This document shows positions 1 to 6,272 of a stretch of 6,863 nucleotides of DNA, piece by piece. Numbering within the stretch: position 1 is the first letter of the stretch; every line of letters starts with the position of its first letter. The translations under genes were made by a program, and so were the position numbers. The stretch is from positions 1 through 6,863 of the forward strand of contig JAJAZF010000621.1 in NCBI GenBank assembly GCA_026785875.1. Direction: 5' to 3'. This DNA comes from Chamaesiphon sp. (GTDB taxonomy: Bacteria > Cyanobacteriota > Cyanobacteriia > Cyanobacteriales > Chamaesiphonaceae). Below the pieces are notes generated by a model. The model was not told the DNA's origin. It did no database searches and was given only the letters and a program-made list of their open reading frames with translations.

Positions 1-1071
1 ATTTACTTTGTCTTTTTGACGATTTCTGCTGCTACCTATGCACTCTTTAGTTTGGGGTTGAATTTACAGTGGGGTGTCACTGGGCTGATTAATTTCGGTC
101 ATGTGGCGTTCATGGCGATCGGTGCCTATTCTACCGTGTTACTCTCGCTTCAGGGCGTACCTATTCCGATTGCGGTATTAGTCGGTGCTGGATTGTCGGC
201 ATTACTAGGGCTACTAATCGGTATTTCCACCTTGAGACTGCGGGAAGACTATCTCGGGATTGTCACGATTGGGGTGTCGGAATTAGTGCGATTGGTAGCC
301 AAAAATGAGGCTTGGCTAACTAAAGGTACTTTTGGGGTGCAAGGCTATCCAGTGCCGTTTGATTTCAAACCTGATTATCCCACTAGAATCTTACTTATCG
401 TCTGGTTGACGGCGATTTGTGGGGTGGCATTATGGCAATTGTGGCTGTGGCTGCGGGTGAAAATGTCTGTGCGACTACTGGGTGGATCGATCGCGAGTAT
501 TTTTGTGCTGACTGTCTATGTCTGCGGTGCCTTATCGCTGTATACTTATGACCCTCGTGCGGGGCTAATGTTACTGACTTTAACTACGCTCACAGTAGTT
601 TATGTTGCCCTCGAAAAGTTGGTACATTCACCGTGGGGACGAGTTTTAAAAGCGATTCGGGAGGACGAAGAAGTACCGAGAGCCTTGGGTAAGAATGTAT
701 TCTGGTACAAGCTCCAAGCCTTTATGCTCGGTGGTGCGATCGCCGGAATTTCTGGAGCATTTTATGCTTGGCAGTTCAGTGTATTTCCTGACAATTTTGA
801 GCCATTAATTACTTTTAATGCCTGGATTATTATTATGCTCGGTGGTGCTGGAAATAATTTGGGGACAATCATTGGAGCGATCGTTTTCTGGGGCTATAAT
901 ACAATTACTCGCGATGAGTCATTCAAGGTCATATTTCGTGCTCTACATCTAGATGATACTCAGCAAGGAGCATTTCGGGTGATGATTATCGGGTTAGTTC
1001 TGATGCTGATTATGGTATTACGTCCCCAAGGTATTTTGGGTAAGAAAGAAGAACTGACATTAGGTAAATAG
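1..1071 (+). CDS. Branched-chain/neutral amino acid ABC transporter permease, LivM family (NatC-like), 5'-partial
   Basis: This is an inner-membrane permease subunit of an ABC importer for hydrophobic or neutral amino acids. The frame is open to base 1 (Ile-Tyr-Phe-Val-Phe precede the first possible TTG start at 16), so the true start lies outside the window. Family members begin only a few residues before the YALFSLGLNLQWG segment, so little is probably missing. Family landmarks are the GLINFGHVAFMAIGAY segment near the N-terminus, several long hydrophobic membrane spans, and a cytoplasmic EAA-type loop coded at about 661-765 (REDEEVPRALGKN, then KLQAFMLGGAIAGISGA) that should dock on the ATPase. 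The end LRPQGILGKKEE is typical of LivM proteins. UrtC of the urea transporter was considered, but the N-terminal segment fits LivM/NatC better. An ATPase gene of the same system follows 116 bp downstream. The substrate is inferred from the family. Confidence 0.9.
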   Translation: MYFVFLTISAATYALFSLGLNLQWGVTGLINFGHVAFMAIGAYSTVLLSLQGVPIPIAVLVGAGLSALLGLLIGISTLRLREDYLGIVTIGVSELVRLVAKNEAWLTKGTFGVQGYPVPFDFKPDYPTRILLIVWLTAICGVALWQLWLWLRVKMSVRLLGGSIASIFVLTVYVCGALSLYTYDPRAGLMLLTLTTLTVVYVALEKLVHSPWGRVLKAIREDEEVPRALGKNVFWYKLQAFMLGGAIAGISGAFYAWQFSVFPDNFEPLITFNAWIIIMLGGAGNNLGTIIGAIVFWGYNTITRDESFKVIFRALHLDDTQQGAFRVMIIGLVLMLIMVLRPQGILGKKEELTLGK

Positions 1072-1080
1072 TTAAATTAA

Positions 1081-1107
1081 TTGATAATTGATAATTGATA
1101 ATTGACA
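1081..1107. repeat. Heptamer tandem repeat (TTGATAA x3 plus a partial copy)
   Basis: Three exact copies of TTGATAA (1081-1087, 1088-1094, 1095-1101) are followed by a degenerate partial copy, TTGACA. Seven-base tandem repeats between genes (STRR type) are a known trait of many cyanobacterial genomes. It sits just after the permease stop, between two importer genes. The copy TTGACA equals a -35 consensus, but no -10 is correctly spaced from it. Confidence 0.8.
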
Positions 1108-1161
1108 GCGAATTTCTGAGAGGATGAATGCGTCAATAGTTATAAAAATTAAAACTTTTCC

Positions 1162-1182
1162 ATATCCTATATCCTATCCCCT
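1162..1182. repeat. Heptamer tandem repeat (ATATCCT x2 plus ATCCCCT)
   Basis: ATATCCT occurs at 1162-1168 and 1169-1175, followed by the one-base variant ATCCCCT at 1176-1182. It ends five bases before the first ATG of the ATPase gene, so it occupies the place where a ribosome binding site would be, and none is visible there. It is a second, unrelated heptamer family within the same 116-bp spacer. Confidence 0.7.
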
Positions 1183-1187
1183 GTTCC

Positions 1188-1976
1188 ATGTCTAACCATT
1201 ACATCCCAATGACGACTCAACCGTTACTATCAGCGCAAGGATTGTGTAAAACTTTTGGTGGTGTCAAAGCAGTTCAGCAAGCTGGAATTGAAGTCGCCAC
1301 TGGAAGTATTACAGGTTTGATCGGCCCGAATGGAGCGGGTAAAACGACCTTCTTCAATTTATTATCTAATTTTATTCGGGCAGATTCTGGTCAAATCGAA
1401 TTAAATGGTCGATCGATCGATCGATTGCAATCCTATCAAATCGCCAGACTAGGGATGGTGCGGACATTTCAAGTAGCCAAAGCTCTGTCGCGAATGTCAG
1501 TATTAGAAAATATGCTCTTAGGAGCTAAAGATCAGACGGGTGAGAAAATCTGGCAAGTATTGATCCAGCCAAACAAAGCGCGGATCGAGCAACGGGAGTT
1601 GAAAGACAAAGCGATGTCGATTCTGAGTTCTGTGGGGTTGAGTACCAAGGCTAATGACTATGCAGGATGTTTATCAGGAGGACAGCGCAAACTCCTGGAA
1701 ATCGGTCGAGCATTGATGGCAGATCCTCAGTTGATTTTGTTAGATGAACCTGCTGCGGGGGTTAATCCGCGCTTGATTGAAGATATTTGCGGTCATATTC
1801 TCAATTGGCGTAAACAGGGTCTAACTTTCTTGATTATCGAACATAATATGGATGTAATTATGACATTGTGCGATCGAGTCTGGGTATTAGCTGAAGGGAC
1901 TAATCTCGTCGATGGTACCCCAACTAAAGTTCAAAACGATCCCAGAGTGATTGAAGCTTATCTAGGGGTAGATTAA
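1188..1976 (+). CDS. Branched-chain/neutral amino acid ABC transporter ATP-binding protein, LivG family (NatA-like)
   Basis: This is a cytoplasmic ATPase that powers amino acid import through the LivH/LivM-type permeases. In the 262-residue frame the ABC motifs are complete: Walker A GPNGAGKT (46-53), Q-loop Gln95 (RTFQ), signature LSGGQ (162-166), Walker B LILLDEP (182-188) and switch His219 in IIEHNMD. The stretch GMVRTFQVAKALSRMSVLENML and the ending VIEAYLG are typical of LivG rather than LivF. The start is uncertain: ATG 1188 gives 262 residues, while ATG 1209 (MTTQPLLS) gives 255. Neither has a clear Shine-Dalgarno sequence, and the bases before 1188 are heptamer repeat. It probably shares a transcript with the upstream permease gene. 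Synechocystis NatA is the nearest named relative I know, and the exact substrate range is inferred. Confidence 0.92.
   Translation: MSNHYIPMTTQPLLSAQGLCKTFGGVKAVQQAGIEVATGSITGLIGPNGAGKTTFFNLLSNFIRADSGQIELNGRSIDRLQSYQIARLGMVRTFQVAKALSRMSVLENMLLGAKDQTGEKIWQVLIQPNKARIEQRELKDKAMSILSSVGLSTKANDYAGCLSGGQRKLLEIGRALMADPQLILLDEPAAGVNPRLIEDICGHILNWRKQGLTFLIIEHNMDVIMTLCDRVWVLAEGTNLVDGTPTKVQNDPRVIEAYLGVD
1409..1425. repeat. TCGA tandem run inside the ATPase gene
   Basis: Four TCGA units plus a T make a 17-bp fully self-complementary run with three overlapping CGATCG sites. It codes in frame for Arg-Ser-Ile-Asp-Arg in a surface region of the ATPase between Walker A and the Q-loop. It is the densest CGATCG cluster in the window. 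Confidence 0.7.
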
Positions 1977-2009
1977 ATTAATCGATCGCTAGGTGGATGT
2001 AAATGTAGA

Positions 2010-2035
2010 GTGTGTAAGGTGCAAGCCTAACACAC
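2010..2035. terminator. REP-like hairpin between convergent genes, possible bidirectional terminator
   Basis: Arms GTGTGTAAGG (2010-2019) and CCTAACACAC (2026-2035) form a 10-position stem with one A-A mismatch and a 6-base loop TGCAAG. It sits in the 73-bp gap between the ATPase stop and the clpB stop, where a terminator for both is expected. There is no T-run on either strand, so it is not a classical intrinsic terminator. The sequence resembles dispersed GTGCGTTAGG...CCTAACGCAC-type palindromes that I know from cyanobacterial intergenic DNA. Membership of that family is inference. Confidence 0.45.
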
Positions 2036-2049
2036 CAGCATCCGATCCT

Positions 2050-4743
2050 CTATTTCTCAACTGTAACTGTAGGTATAATAACTTCTGGAATAACTGCGGG
2101 AGTTGACTTTTTCGCCTTAATTGGTTTAGTCCCAAAGGTTAATTTTCTGTCAACACAATCGACAAAAATTGTATCGCCTTCCCCAAAGGTAGTTTCTAGA
2201 ATTTTAGTCGCGATCGGGTTTTGTAGTTCTCGTTGAATTGCGCGTTTCAATGGTCTGGCACCATAGATCGGATCGTAACCGACATCGGCGAGGTAATCTT
2301 GCGCCGCAGGTGTGAGTTGAATTTTGATTTTTTGGTCTGCCAACATCCGTTCGATCTGGTGAATTTGAATCGTGACAATTTGCCGCAATTCGGTTTTCTT
2401 GAGCGGTTCAAAGATCGTCAATTCATCGATGCGATTGATGAATTCTGGACGGAAATGTGTCCGTAGGGTATTGGTTACTTGTTCGCGCAGATCGTTGGTT
2501 TGAGTATTGTCACGCGTGGGATTGAGTAGTGTTGTCATAATCTGTTCGCTGGCAATATTACTCGTCATCACAATTACCGTGTTGCAAAAGCTGACGGTTT
2601 TACCTTTGGAGTCAGTAATCCGTCCATCATCTAGGACTTGGAGCAGGATATTAAAGACATCGGGATGGGCTTTTTCGACCTCATCAAATAACACTACCGA
2701 ATAAGGATGACGACGCACGGCTTCTGTCAGTTGTCCGCCGTCTTCATGTCCCACGTATCCAGGCGGGGCACCAATCAAGCGAGAAACTGCGTGTTTCTCC
2801 ATATACTCGGACATATCTAGTCGCACCATCGCATCATCGCTATCGAACAGAAATTCAGCTAGGGCGCGGGCGAGTTCGGTTTTACCGACACCTGTTGGCC
2901 CCATAAATAGGAACGATCCGATCGGTCGATTGGGGTCTTGCATCCCCGCCCGAGCGCGCCGAATTGCTGCTGAGACTGCGCTAACAGCCTCATGTTGACC
3001 GATGACGCGGTGGTGGAGGTGGGATTCGAGTTGGAGCAGTTTTTGGCGTTCTGAAGCCAGGAGACGGTTGACTGGAATTCCTGTCCATTTAGCGACGATT
3101 TCGGCGATATCGCCATCGGATACTTGTTCCCGCAGCAGGGTAGAGCCTTGAACTTGGACTTGGGCGAGTTCGGCTTCTTTGACACTCCGTTCTTGTTGGA
3201 GTTTGGGTAGTTCCCCATAGTGGAGTCGGGCGACGGTAGCCAGATCGCCAGTGCGTTCGGCTTGTTCGCTTTGGACTCTGATCCGATCTTCTTCCTCTCT
3301 GAGGCTTTTAATCCCATCGAGCAGTTGTTTTTCCCCTTGCCATTGGTTGGTAAGTTCGCCCTGTTTGACTTTCTGGGTGGTGATTTCGGTATCGATTTTA
3401 TCTAGGCGTTCTTGGGTAGAGAGATAGCTGTCACCGCGCAGTTTTTCACCTTGGAGCGAGAGTTTCTCCATTTCCAATTGCATCACACGTCGATCGATCG
3501 CTTCTAATTCAGCAGGTTTGGAGGTAATCTCCATTTTCAGTTTAGCTGCTGCTTCATCGACCAGATCGATCGCTTTATCGGGCAAAAATCGATCGGCGAT
3601 ATAGCGACTAGAAAGAGTAGCGGCGGCGACTAGAGCCGAATCGCTAATCTTTACGCCGTGGTGAACTTCATACCGTTCTTTCAATCCCCGGAGGATCGAA
3701 ATCGTATCTTCGACGGTGGGTTCATTCACCTGTACGGGCTGAAATCTGCGCTCTAGAGCGGGATCTTTCTCGATATATTTGCGATACTCATCGGTGGTTG
3801 TTGCGCCGATACAGCGCAGTTCACCCCGCGCCAGCATGGGTTTGAGCAGGTTGCTGGCATCCATCGCCCCTTGATTTCCACCCGCACCGACGACGGTGTG
3901 GAGTTCGTCGATAAATAGGACGATTTGCCCAGCGGATTCAGTGACTTCCTTGAGTACCGATCGTAAGCGTTCTTCAAATTCTCCCCGTAGTTTAGCACCC
4001 GCGATCAGACTGCCCATATCGAGCGAGATTAAGGTGCGATCTTTGAGCGATTCGGGCACATCGCCATTGACGATCCGTTGCGCCAATCCTTCGGCGATGG
4101 CTGTTTTCCCCACACCTGGCTCGCCGATCAATACGGGGTTATTTTTCTGGCGACGCGATAGTACCTGCACGACGCGGCGAATCTCTTCATCTCGTCCGAT
4201 TACAGGATCCATTTTCCCGGCTCTGGCTGCTTCGGTGAGATCTTTGCCGTATTTAGGTAGAGCGTCTCCACTGGTTTCGGTTTGGGTTGTGGCTTTTGGG
4301 ACTGCACTCCGCACTTGTTTGATGGCGGCTTCTAGTTGAGCGCGATCGAAATTAAATGCTGTGAGCAATCGCCGACCGACTCGATCGTCCTCCATCAAGG
4401 CTAAAATCAGATGATCTACACCAATAATCGGGTCTTGCCAACTCTCTCTGGCGGCTTCTGCTCGATCGAGTAATAAATCTAAATTCCGCCCTAGATACAA
4501 GTCTACAACTCGATCTAACCTCGGCTGACGGGTAGTAAATTCCTGCAATTGCCGCGCCAATTTCTCAGCATCCACCCCCACGCGCGCGAGAATTTTGGGA
4601 ACTGCATCCTGTTGTTCCAACAGCGCAATCGCGACGTGTTCGACTTCTAAGTTCTGATTGAACGATCTCCTGGCTACTTCCTGTGACTTAATGATTGCAT
4701 CCCAGGCTTGGTCTGTAAATTTGGTAGGATCTGTAGGCTGCAT
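2050..4743 (-). CDS. clpB: ATP-dependent chaperone ClpB (protein disaggregase)
   Basis: This is a hexameric cytoplasmic AAA+ disaggregase that threads aggregated proteins through its pore with DnaK/DnaJ/GrpE. The 897 residues comprise: an N-domain (about 1-145); D1 with Walker A GEPGVGKT (207-214), Walker B LFIDE (276-280) and ERRF (331-334); a coiled-coil middle domain (about 400-525), which marks ClpB rather than ClpA or ClpC; and D2 with Walker A GPTGVGKT (615-622), pore loop GYVG (662-665), Walker B VVLFDE (683-688), sensor 1 MTSN, Arg finger FINR and sensor 2 GARP (828-831). I chose the ATG at 4743 because cyanobacterial ClpB proteins begin MQPTDP and it puts Walker A within one residue of E. 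coli ClpB. A TTG at 4800 would add 19 unlike residues. Neither start has a good ribosome binding site. Two oddities: Leu252 replaces the usual D1 pore-loop tyrosine, and a Lys/Pro/Val-rich tail of about 26 residues ends the protein. It may be the ClpB2 paralogue. No CIRCE heat-shock operator is visible. Confidence 0.96.
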   Translation of the reverse strand: MQPTDPTKFTDQAWDAIIKSQEVARRSFNQNLEVEHVAIALLEQQDAVPKILARVGVDAEKLARQLQEFTTRQPRLDRVVDLYLGRNLDLLLDRAEAARESWQDPIIGVDHLILALMEDDRVGRRLLTAFNFDRAQLEAAIKQVRSAVPKATTQTETSGDALPKYGKDLTEAARAGKMDPVIGRDEEIRRVVQVLSRRQKNNPVLIGEPGVGKTAIAEGLAQRIVNGDVPESLKDRTLISLDMGSLIAGAKLRGEFEERLRSVLKEVTESAGQIVLFIDELHTVVGAGGNQGAMDASNLLKPMLARGELRCIGATTTDEYRKYIEKDPALERRFQPVQVNEPTVEDTISILRGLKERYEVHHGVKISDSALVAAATLSSRYIADRFLPDKAIDLVDEAAAKLKMEITSKPAELEAIDRRVMQLEMEKLSLQGEKLRGDSYLSTQERLDKIDTEITTQKVKQGELTNQWQGEKQLLDGIKSLREEEDRIRVQSEQAERTGDLATVARLHYGELPKLQQERSVKEAELAQVQVQGSTLLREQVSDGDIAEIVAKWTGIPVNRLLASERQKLLQLESHLHHRVIGQHEAVSAVSAAIRRARAGMQDPNRPIGSFLFMGPTGVGKTELARALAEFLFDSDDAMVRLDMSEYMEKHAVSRLIGAPPGYVGHEDGGQLTEAVRRHPYSVVLFDEVEKAHPDVFNILLQVLDDGRITDSKGKTVSFCNTVIVMTSNIASEQIMTTLLNPTRDNTQTNDLREQVTNTLRTHFRPEFINRIDELTIFEPLKKTELRQIVTIQIHQIERMLADQKIKIQLTPAAQDYLADVGYDPIYGARPLKRAIQRELQNPIATKILETTFGEGDTIFVDCVDRKLTFGTKPIKAKKSTPAVIPEVIIPTVTVEK

Positions 4744-4780
4744 GTCTGGGGGATGGCGATGAGTCTGAGCTTGTCTGTTT

Positions 4781-4811
4781 AGTATATCAAGGAAGTCCAA
4801 TTCGCTGTCGC
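4781..4811 (-). promoter_or_regulatory. Candidate clpB promoter
   Basis: Read on the minus strand, TATACT (4781-4786) is a good -10 hexamer about 38 bp before the chosen clpB ATG. A weak -35 candidate, GCGACA (4806-4811, four of six matches to TTGACA), lies 19 bp upstream of it. If it is real, the transcript starts downstream of the TTG at 4800, which supports the ATG at 4743 as the start. The spacing and -35 are poor, so this is tentative. Confidence 0.25.
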
Positions 4812-4836
4812 CGCTCTAAAAAAAGGTGCCTGTAGC

Positions 4837-4865
4837 TGCAATCATCAGGAGGCTTGGCGTATAAT
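4837..4865 (+). promoter_or_regulatory. Candidate glk promoter (perfect TATAAT)
   Basis: A perfect -10 hexamer TATAAT lies at 4860-4865, which would start transcription near 4872 and give a leader of about 60 bases before the glk ATG. At a 17-bp spacing the -35 position holds TGCAAT (4837-4842), a poor match to TTGACA. There is no extended -10 TG. The box also argues against starting Glk at the TTG at 4865, which overlaps it. Confidence 0.4.
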
Positions 4866-4933
4866 TGTTATGTTCGATCGAAGTCGCATGGCATGAGTCA
4901 CATCGCAGCATCAAAACATCCACCAGACAACTC

Positions 4934-5968
4934 ATGACATACTTATTAGCAGGCGATCTCGGTGGTACAAAAACGTTGCTCAGACTGGTTCGATCCGCAT
5001 CACCAGCCAAAGTAGAATTCCAGCAATCGTATCAGAGTCGAGAGCATAGTAACCTAGTCTCAATCGTCCAGCAATTTTTAGCAGCAGCCCAAACCCAAGG
5101 ACTGGAGATCGCGATCGAGAATGCTTGTTTTGGCATCGCTGGAGCGGTAATCGATCGAGCCTCACATTTACCAAACCTCGATTGGCACCTCAGCGCGGAC
5201 AAGCTTGAGCAAGAATTACAGATCCCCCATGTCGAATTAATCAACGATTTTGTGGCAATTGGTAATGGTGTCGCTCAACTGCATCCAGAAGACATCCACA
5301 CCATTCAAGCCGGACAACCCCTAGCAAATGCACCAAAAGCAGTAATTGGAGCGGGTACTGGTCTAGGTCAAGGCTTTCTGATTTACAATGGCACGGATTA
5401 CCAAGTAATTGCTGCTGAGGGCGGACATACAGACTTTGCTGCTCGATCGATCCAGGAATTTGAATTATTTCAATATATCTGTCAGCATAAACAGATCGAT
5501 CGAGTCTCCAACGAGCGAGTGGTTTCTGGTCCTGGCATTGTCACTATCTACCAATATCTGCGCGATACTGGCAACTTATCCGAAACACCTGAAGTCGCTC
5601 ATGTAGTCAGACTCTGGGAAGCTCAAGCCGAGCAATCGGTCGATCCTACTGGCTTAATTTCTGCCCTAGCGATCGCCAAAACCGACCCCCTATCCCAAGC
5701 TACCATGCAGATGTTTGTCTCTGTCTATGGTGCTGAATCTGGGAATCTCGCGCTCAAAATCCTCCCCTATGGTGGACTATATCTCGCTGGCGGCATCGCC
5801 GCCAAAAACTTATCGCTGCTGACTGATGGAACTTTTCTGACGGCATTCAATCACAAAGGTAGAGTCAGCGATTTATTAGCCAAAATTCCCGTTCATGTCA
5901 TCCTCAATCCCCAAGTTGGTCTCATGGGTGCTATGGCACAGGCAGCTAAACTAGGAATTAGGGATTAG
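4934..5968 (+). CDS. glk: Glucokinase (EC 2.7.1.2), bacterial Glk family
   Basis: This cytoplasmic enzyme uses ATP to phosphorylate glucose to glucose 6-phosphate, feeding glycolysis, the oxidative pentose phosphate route and glycogen turnover. In the 344-residue frame: phosphate-1 loop GDLGGTKT (7-14); LINDFVAIG (102-110) with the probable catalytic base Asp105; phosphate-2 loop GAGTGLG (139-145); sugar-binding AEGGHTDFA (161-169, Glu162 and His165); ERVVSGPGIV (194-203, Glu194); and adenosine motif GLYLAGGIAAK (281-291). This pattern is the Glk family, not ROK, as the ROK cysteine-rich zinc motif is absent. The open frame extends up to a TTG at 4865, but ATG 4934 (MTYLLAGDLGG) fits the family N-terminus and length. 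No clear ribosome binding site precedes it. The last codons and the stop lie within a heptamer repeat. It is divergent from clpB, with no evident functional link. Confidence 0.95.
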   Translation: MTYLLAGDLGGTKTLLRLVRSASPAKVEFQQSYQSREHSNLVSIVQQFLAAAQTQGLEIAIENACFGIAGAVIDRASHLPNLDWHLSADKLEQELQIPHVELINDFVAIGNGVAQLHPEDIHTIQAGQPLANAPKAVIGAGTGLGQGFLIYNGTDYQVIAAEGGHTDFAARSIQEFELFQYICQHKQIDRVSNERVVSGPGIVTIYQYLRDTGNLSETPEVAHVVRLWEAQAEQSVDPTGLISALAIAKTDPLSQATMQMFVSVYGAESGNLALKILPYGGLYLAGGIAAKNLSLLTDGTFLTAFNHKGRVSDLLAKIPVHVILNPQVGLMGAMAQAAKLGIRD

Positions 5969-5972
5969 GGGT
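5952..5972. repeat. Heptamer tandem repeat spanning the glk stop codon
   Basis: Three units, TAGGAAT (5952-5958), TAGGGAT (5959-5965) and TAGGGGT (5966-5972), differ from each other by one or two bases. The repeat codes for the Leu-Gly-Ile-Arg-Asp end of Glk, and the TAG of the third unit is its stop codon. It belongs to the TAGGGAT type of intergenic heptamers common in cyanobacteria. Confidence 0.7.
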
Positions 5973-5974
5973 GG

Positions 5975-6029
5975 AGATCCGTCCTGAGTGTACCGGATCT
6001 AACAGTTTTACTCCAAGTATTCTGTTAGA
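5975..6029 (+). terminator. Two overlapping inverted repeats after glk, possible terminator
   Basis: Repeat A pairs AGATCCG (5975-5981) with CGGATCT (5994-6000): 7 bp, loop 12. Repeat B pairs TCTAACAG (5998-6005) with CTGTTAGA (6022-6029): 8 bp, loop 16. They share bases 5998-6000, so both cannot form in full at once. Repeat A starts seven bases after the glk stop, a natural terminator position. There is no adjacent run of Ts beyond TTTT at 6006-6009, so termination is only an inference. Confidence 0.35.
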
Positions 6030-6124
6030 CTGCGATCTATAATTAGAACATTAGTACGCCGATCGTCCGGCTTGTCTGAACTGCCATATTAGCAGTGGAT
6101 CTATACACCTGAGCCGATTTCAAC

Positions 6125-6153
6125 TCCAAAGTCGATCGAGGATCGACTTTGGA
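6125..6153. repeat. Perfect 13-bp inverted repeat with a 3-base loop
   Basis: TCCAAAGTCGATC (6125-6137) and GATCGACTTTGGA (6141-6153) are exact reverse complements separated by GAG. This would make a very stable hairpin in RNA from either strand. It lies 157 bp after the glk stop and 120 bp before the next gene, upstream of that gene's likely -10 box. It has no T-run on either side. It could be a factor-independent transcription barrier, an RNA-stabilising stem or a dispersed palindrome, and the sequence alone does not decide. Confidence 0.6.
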
Positions 6154-6235
6154 TTGGAGATATTAGCTAAGTAGAGAAAAAGTATCCCAAGTATTAATAT
6201 TGTCAATGAGACAAACATTAAAAAATAATAAAGGT

Positions 6236-6241
6236 TATAAT
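6236..6241 (+). promoter_or_regulatory. Candidate -10 box of the DUF1815-like gene
   Basis: A perfect TATAAT lies 31 bp before the ATG, in an A/T-rich stretch, giving a leader of about 25 bases. The best -35 at acceptable spacing (18 bp) is CAAACA (6212-6217), matching only ACA of TTGACA. A TTGTC-5-GACAA inverted repeat (6200-6214) overlaps that -35 position and could be an operator, but it is short. No NtcA-type GTA-N8-TAC site is visible. Confidence 0.4.
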
Positions 6242-6262
6242 AAGCTGTAGTGGTGCTAATAA

Positions 6263-6270
6263 AAGGAGGT
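6263..6270 (+). promoter_or_regulatory. Strong Shine-Dalgarno sequence, unusually close to its ATG
   Basis: AAGGAGGT is fully complementary to the usual 3' end of 16S rRNA. It ends two bases before the ATG at 6273, which is closer than the usual 5-9 bases. It is the only strong ribosome binding site I see before any gene start in this window. Confidence 0.75.
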
Positions 6271-6272
6271 CT

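Larger units (their letters stand above)
5969..6272. other. 304-bp noncoding spacer between glk and the DUF1815-like gene
   Basis: I see no coding frame of note here. The stretch holds two overlapping inverted repeats just after glk (5975-6000 and 5998-6029), a small inverted repeat ACTGC/GCAGT (6080-6084 and 6092-6096), the perfect 13-bp stem at 6125-6153, an isolated TATAAT at 6038-6043 without a matching -35, a short TTGTC/GACAA inverted repeat (6200-6204 and 6210-6214), and an A/T-rich segment from about 6190 to 6245 leading to the next gene. No tRNA, known small RNA or riboswitch fold was recognised. Confidence 0.6.

Noticed and set aside
1102..1146. TTGACA (1102-1107) and TATAAA (1141-1146) as a promoter for the ATPase gene
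   Set aside because: They are 33 bp apart, too far for one sigma-70 promoter, and TTGACA is part of the TTGATAA repeat.
1124..1195. A 23-codon ATG frame in the spacer before the ATPase gene, ending in its first codons (possible leader peptide)
   Set aside because: It is largely translated heptamer repeat (FPYPISYPL), GAGAGG abuts the ATG with no spacing, and nothing suggests attenuation.
3896..4339. A 147-codon open frame on the plus strand opposite clpB, and shorter ones elsewhere inside clpB and glk
   Set aside because: They lie entirely within well-identified genes, are serine/arginine-rich as expected of antisense frames, and show no family motifs or ribosome binding sites.
4744..4933. 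CIRCE (HrcA) heat-shock operator upstream of clpB
   Set aside because: No TTAGCACTC-N9-GAGTGCTAA or close variant is visible on either strand.
6013..6195. 9-bp direct repeat CCAAGTATT at 6013-6021 and 6187-6195, as a target-site duplication of a small mobile element
   Set aside because: The enclosed segment has no matching terminal inverted repeats, and a 9-bp match in 300 bp of A/T-rich spacer is weak evidence.
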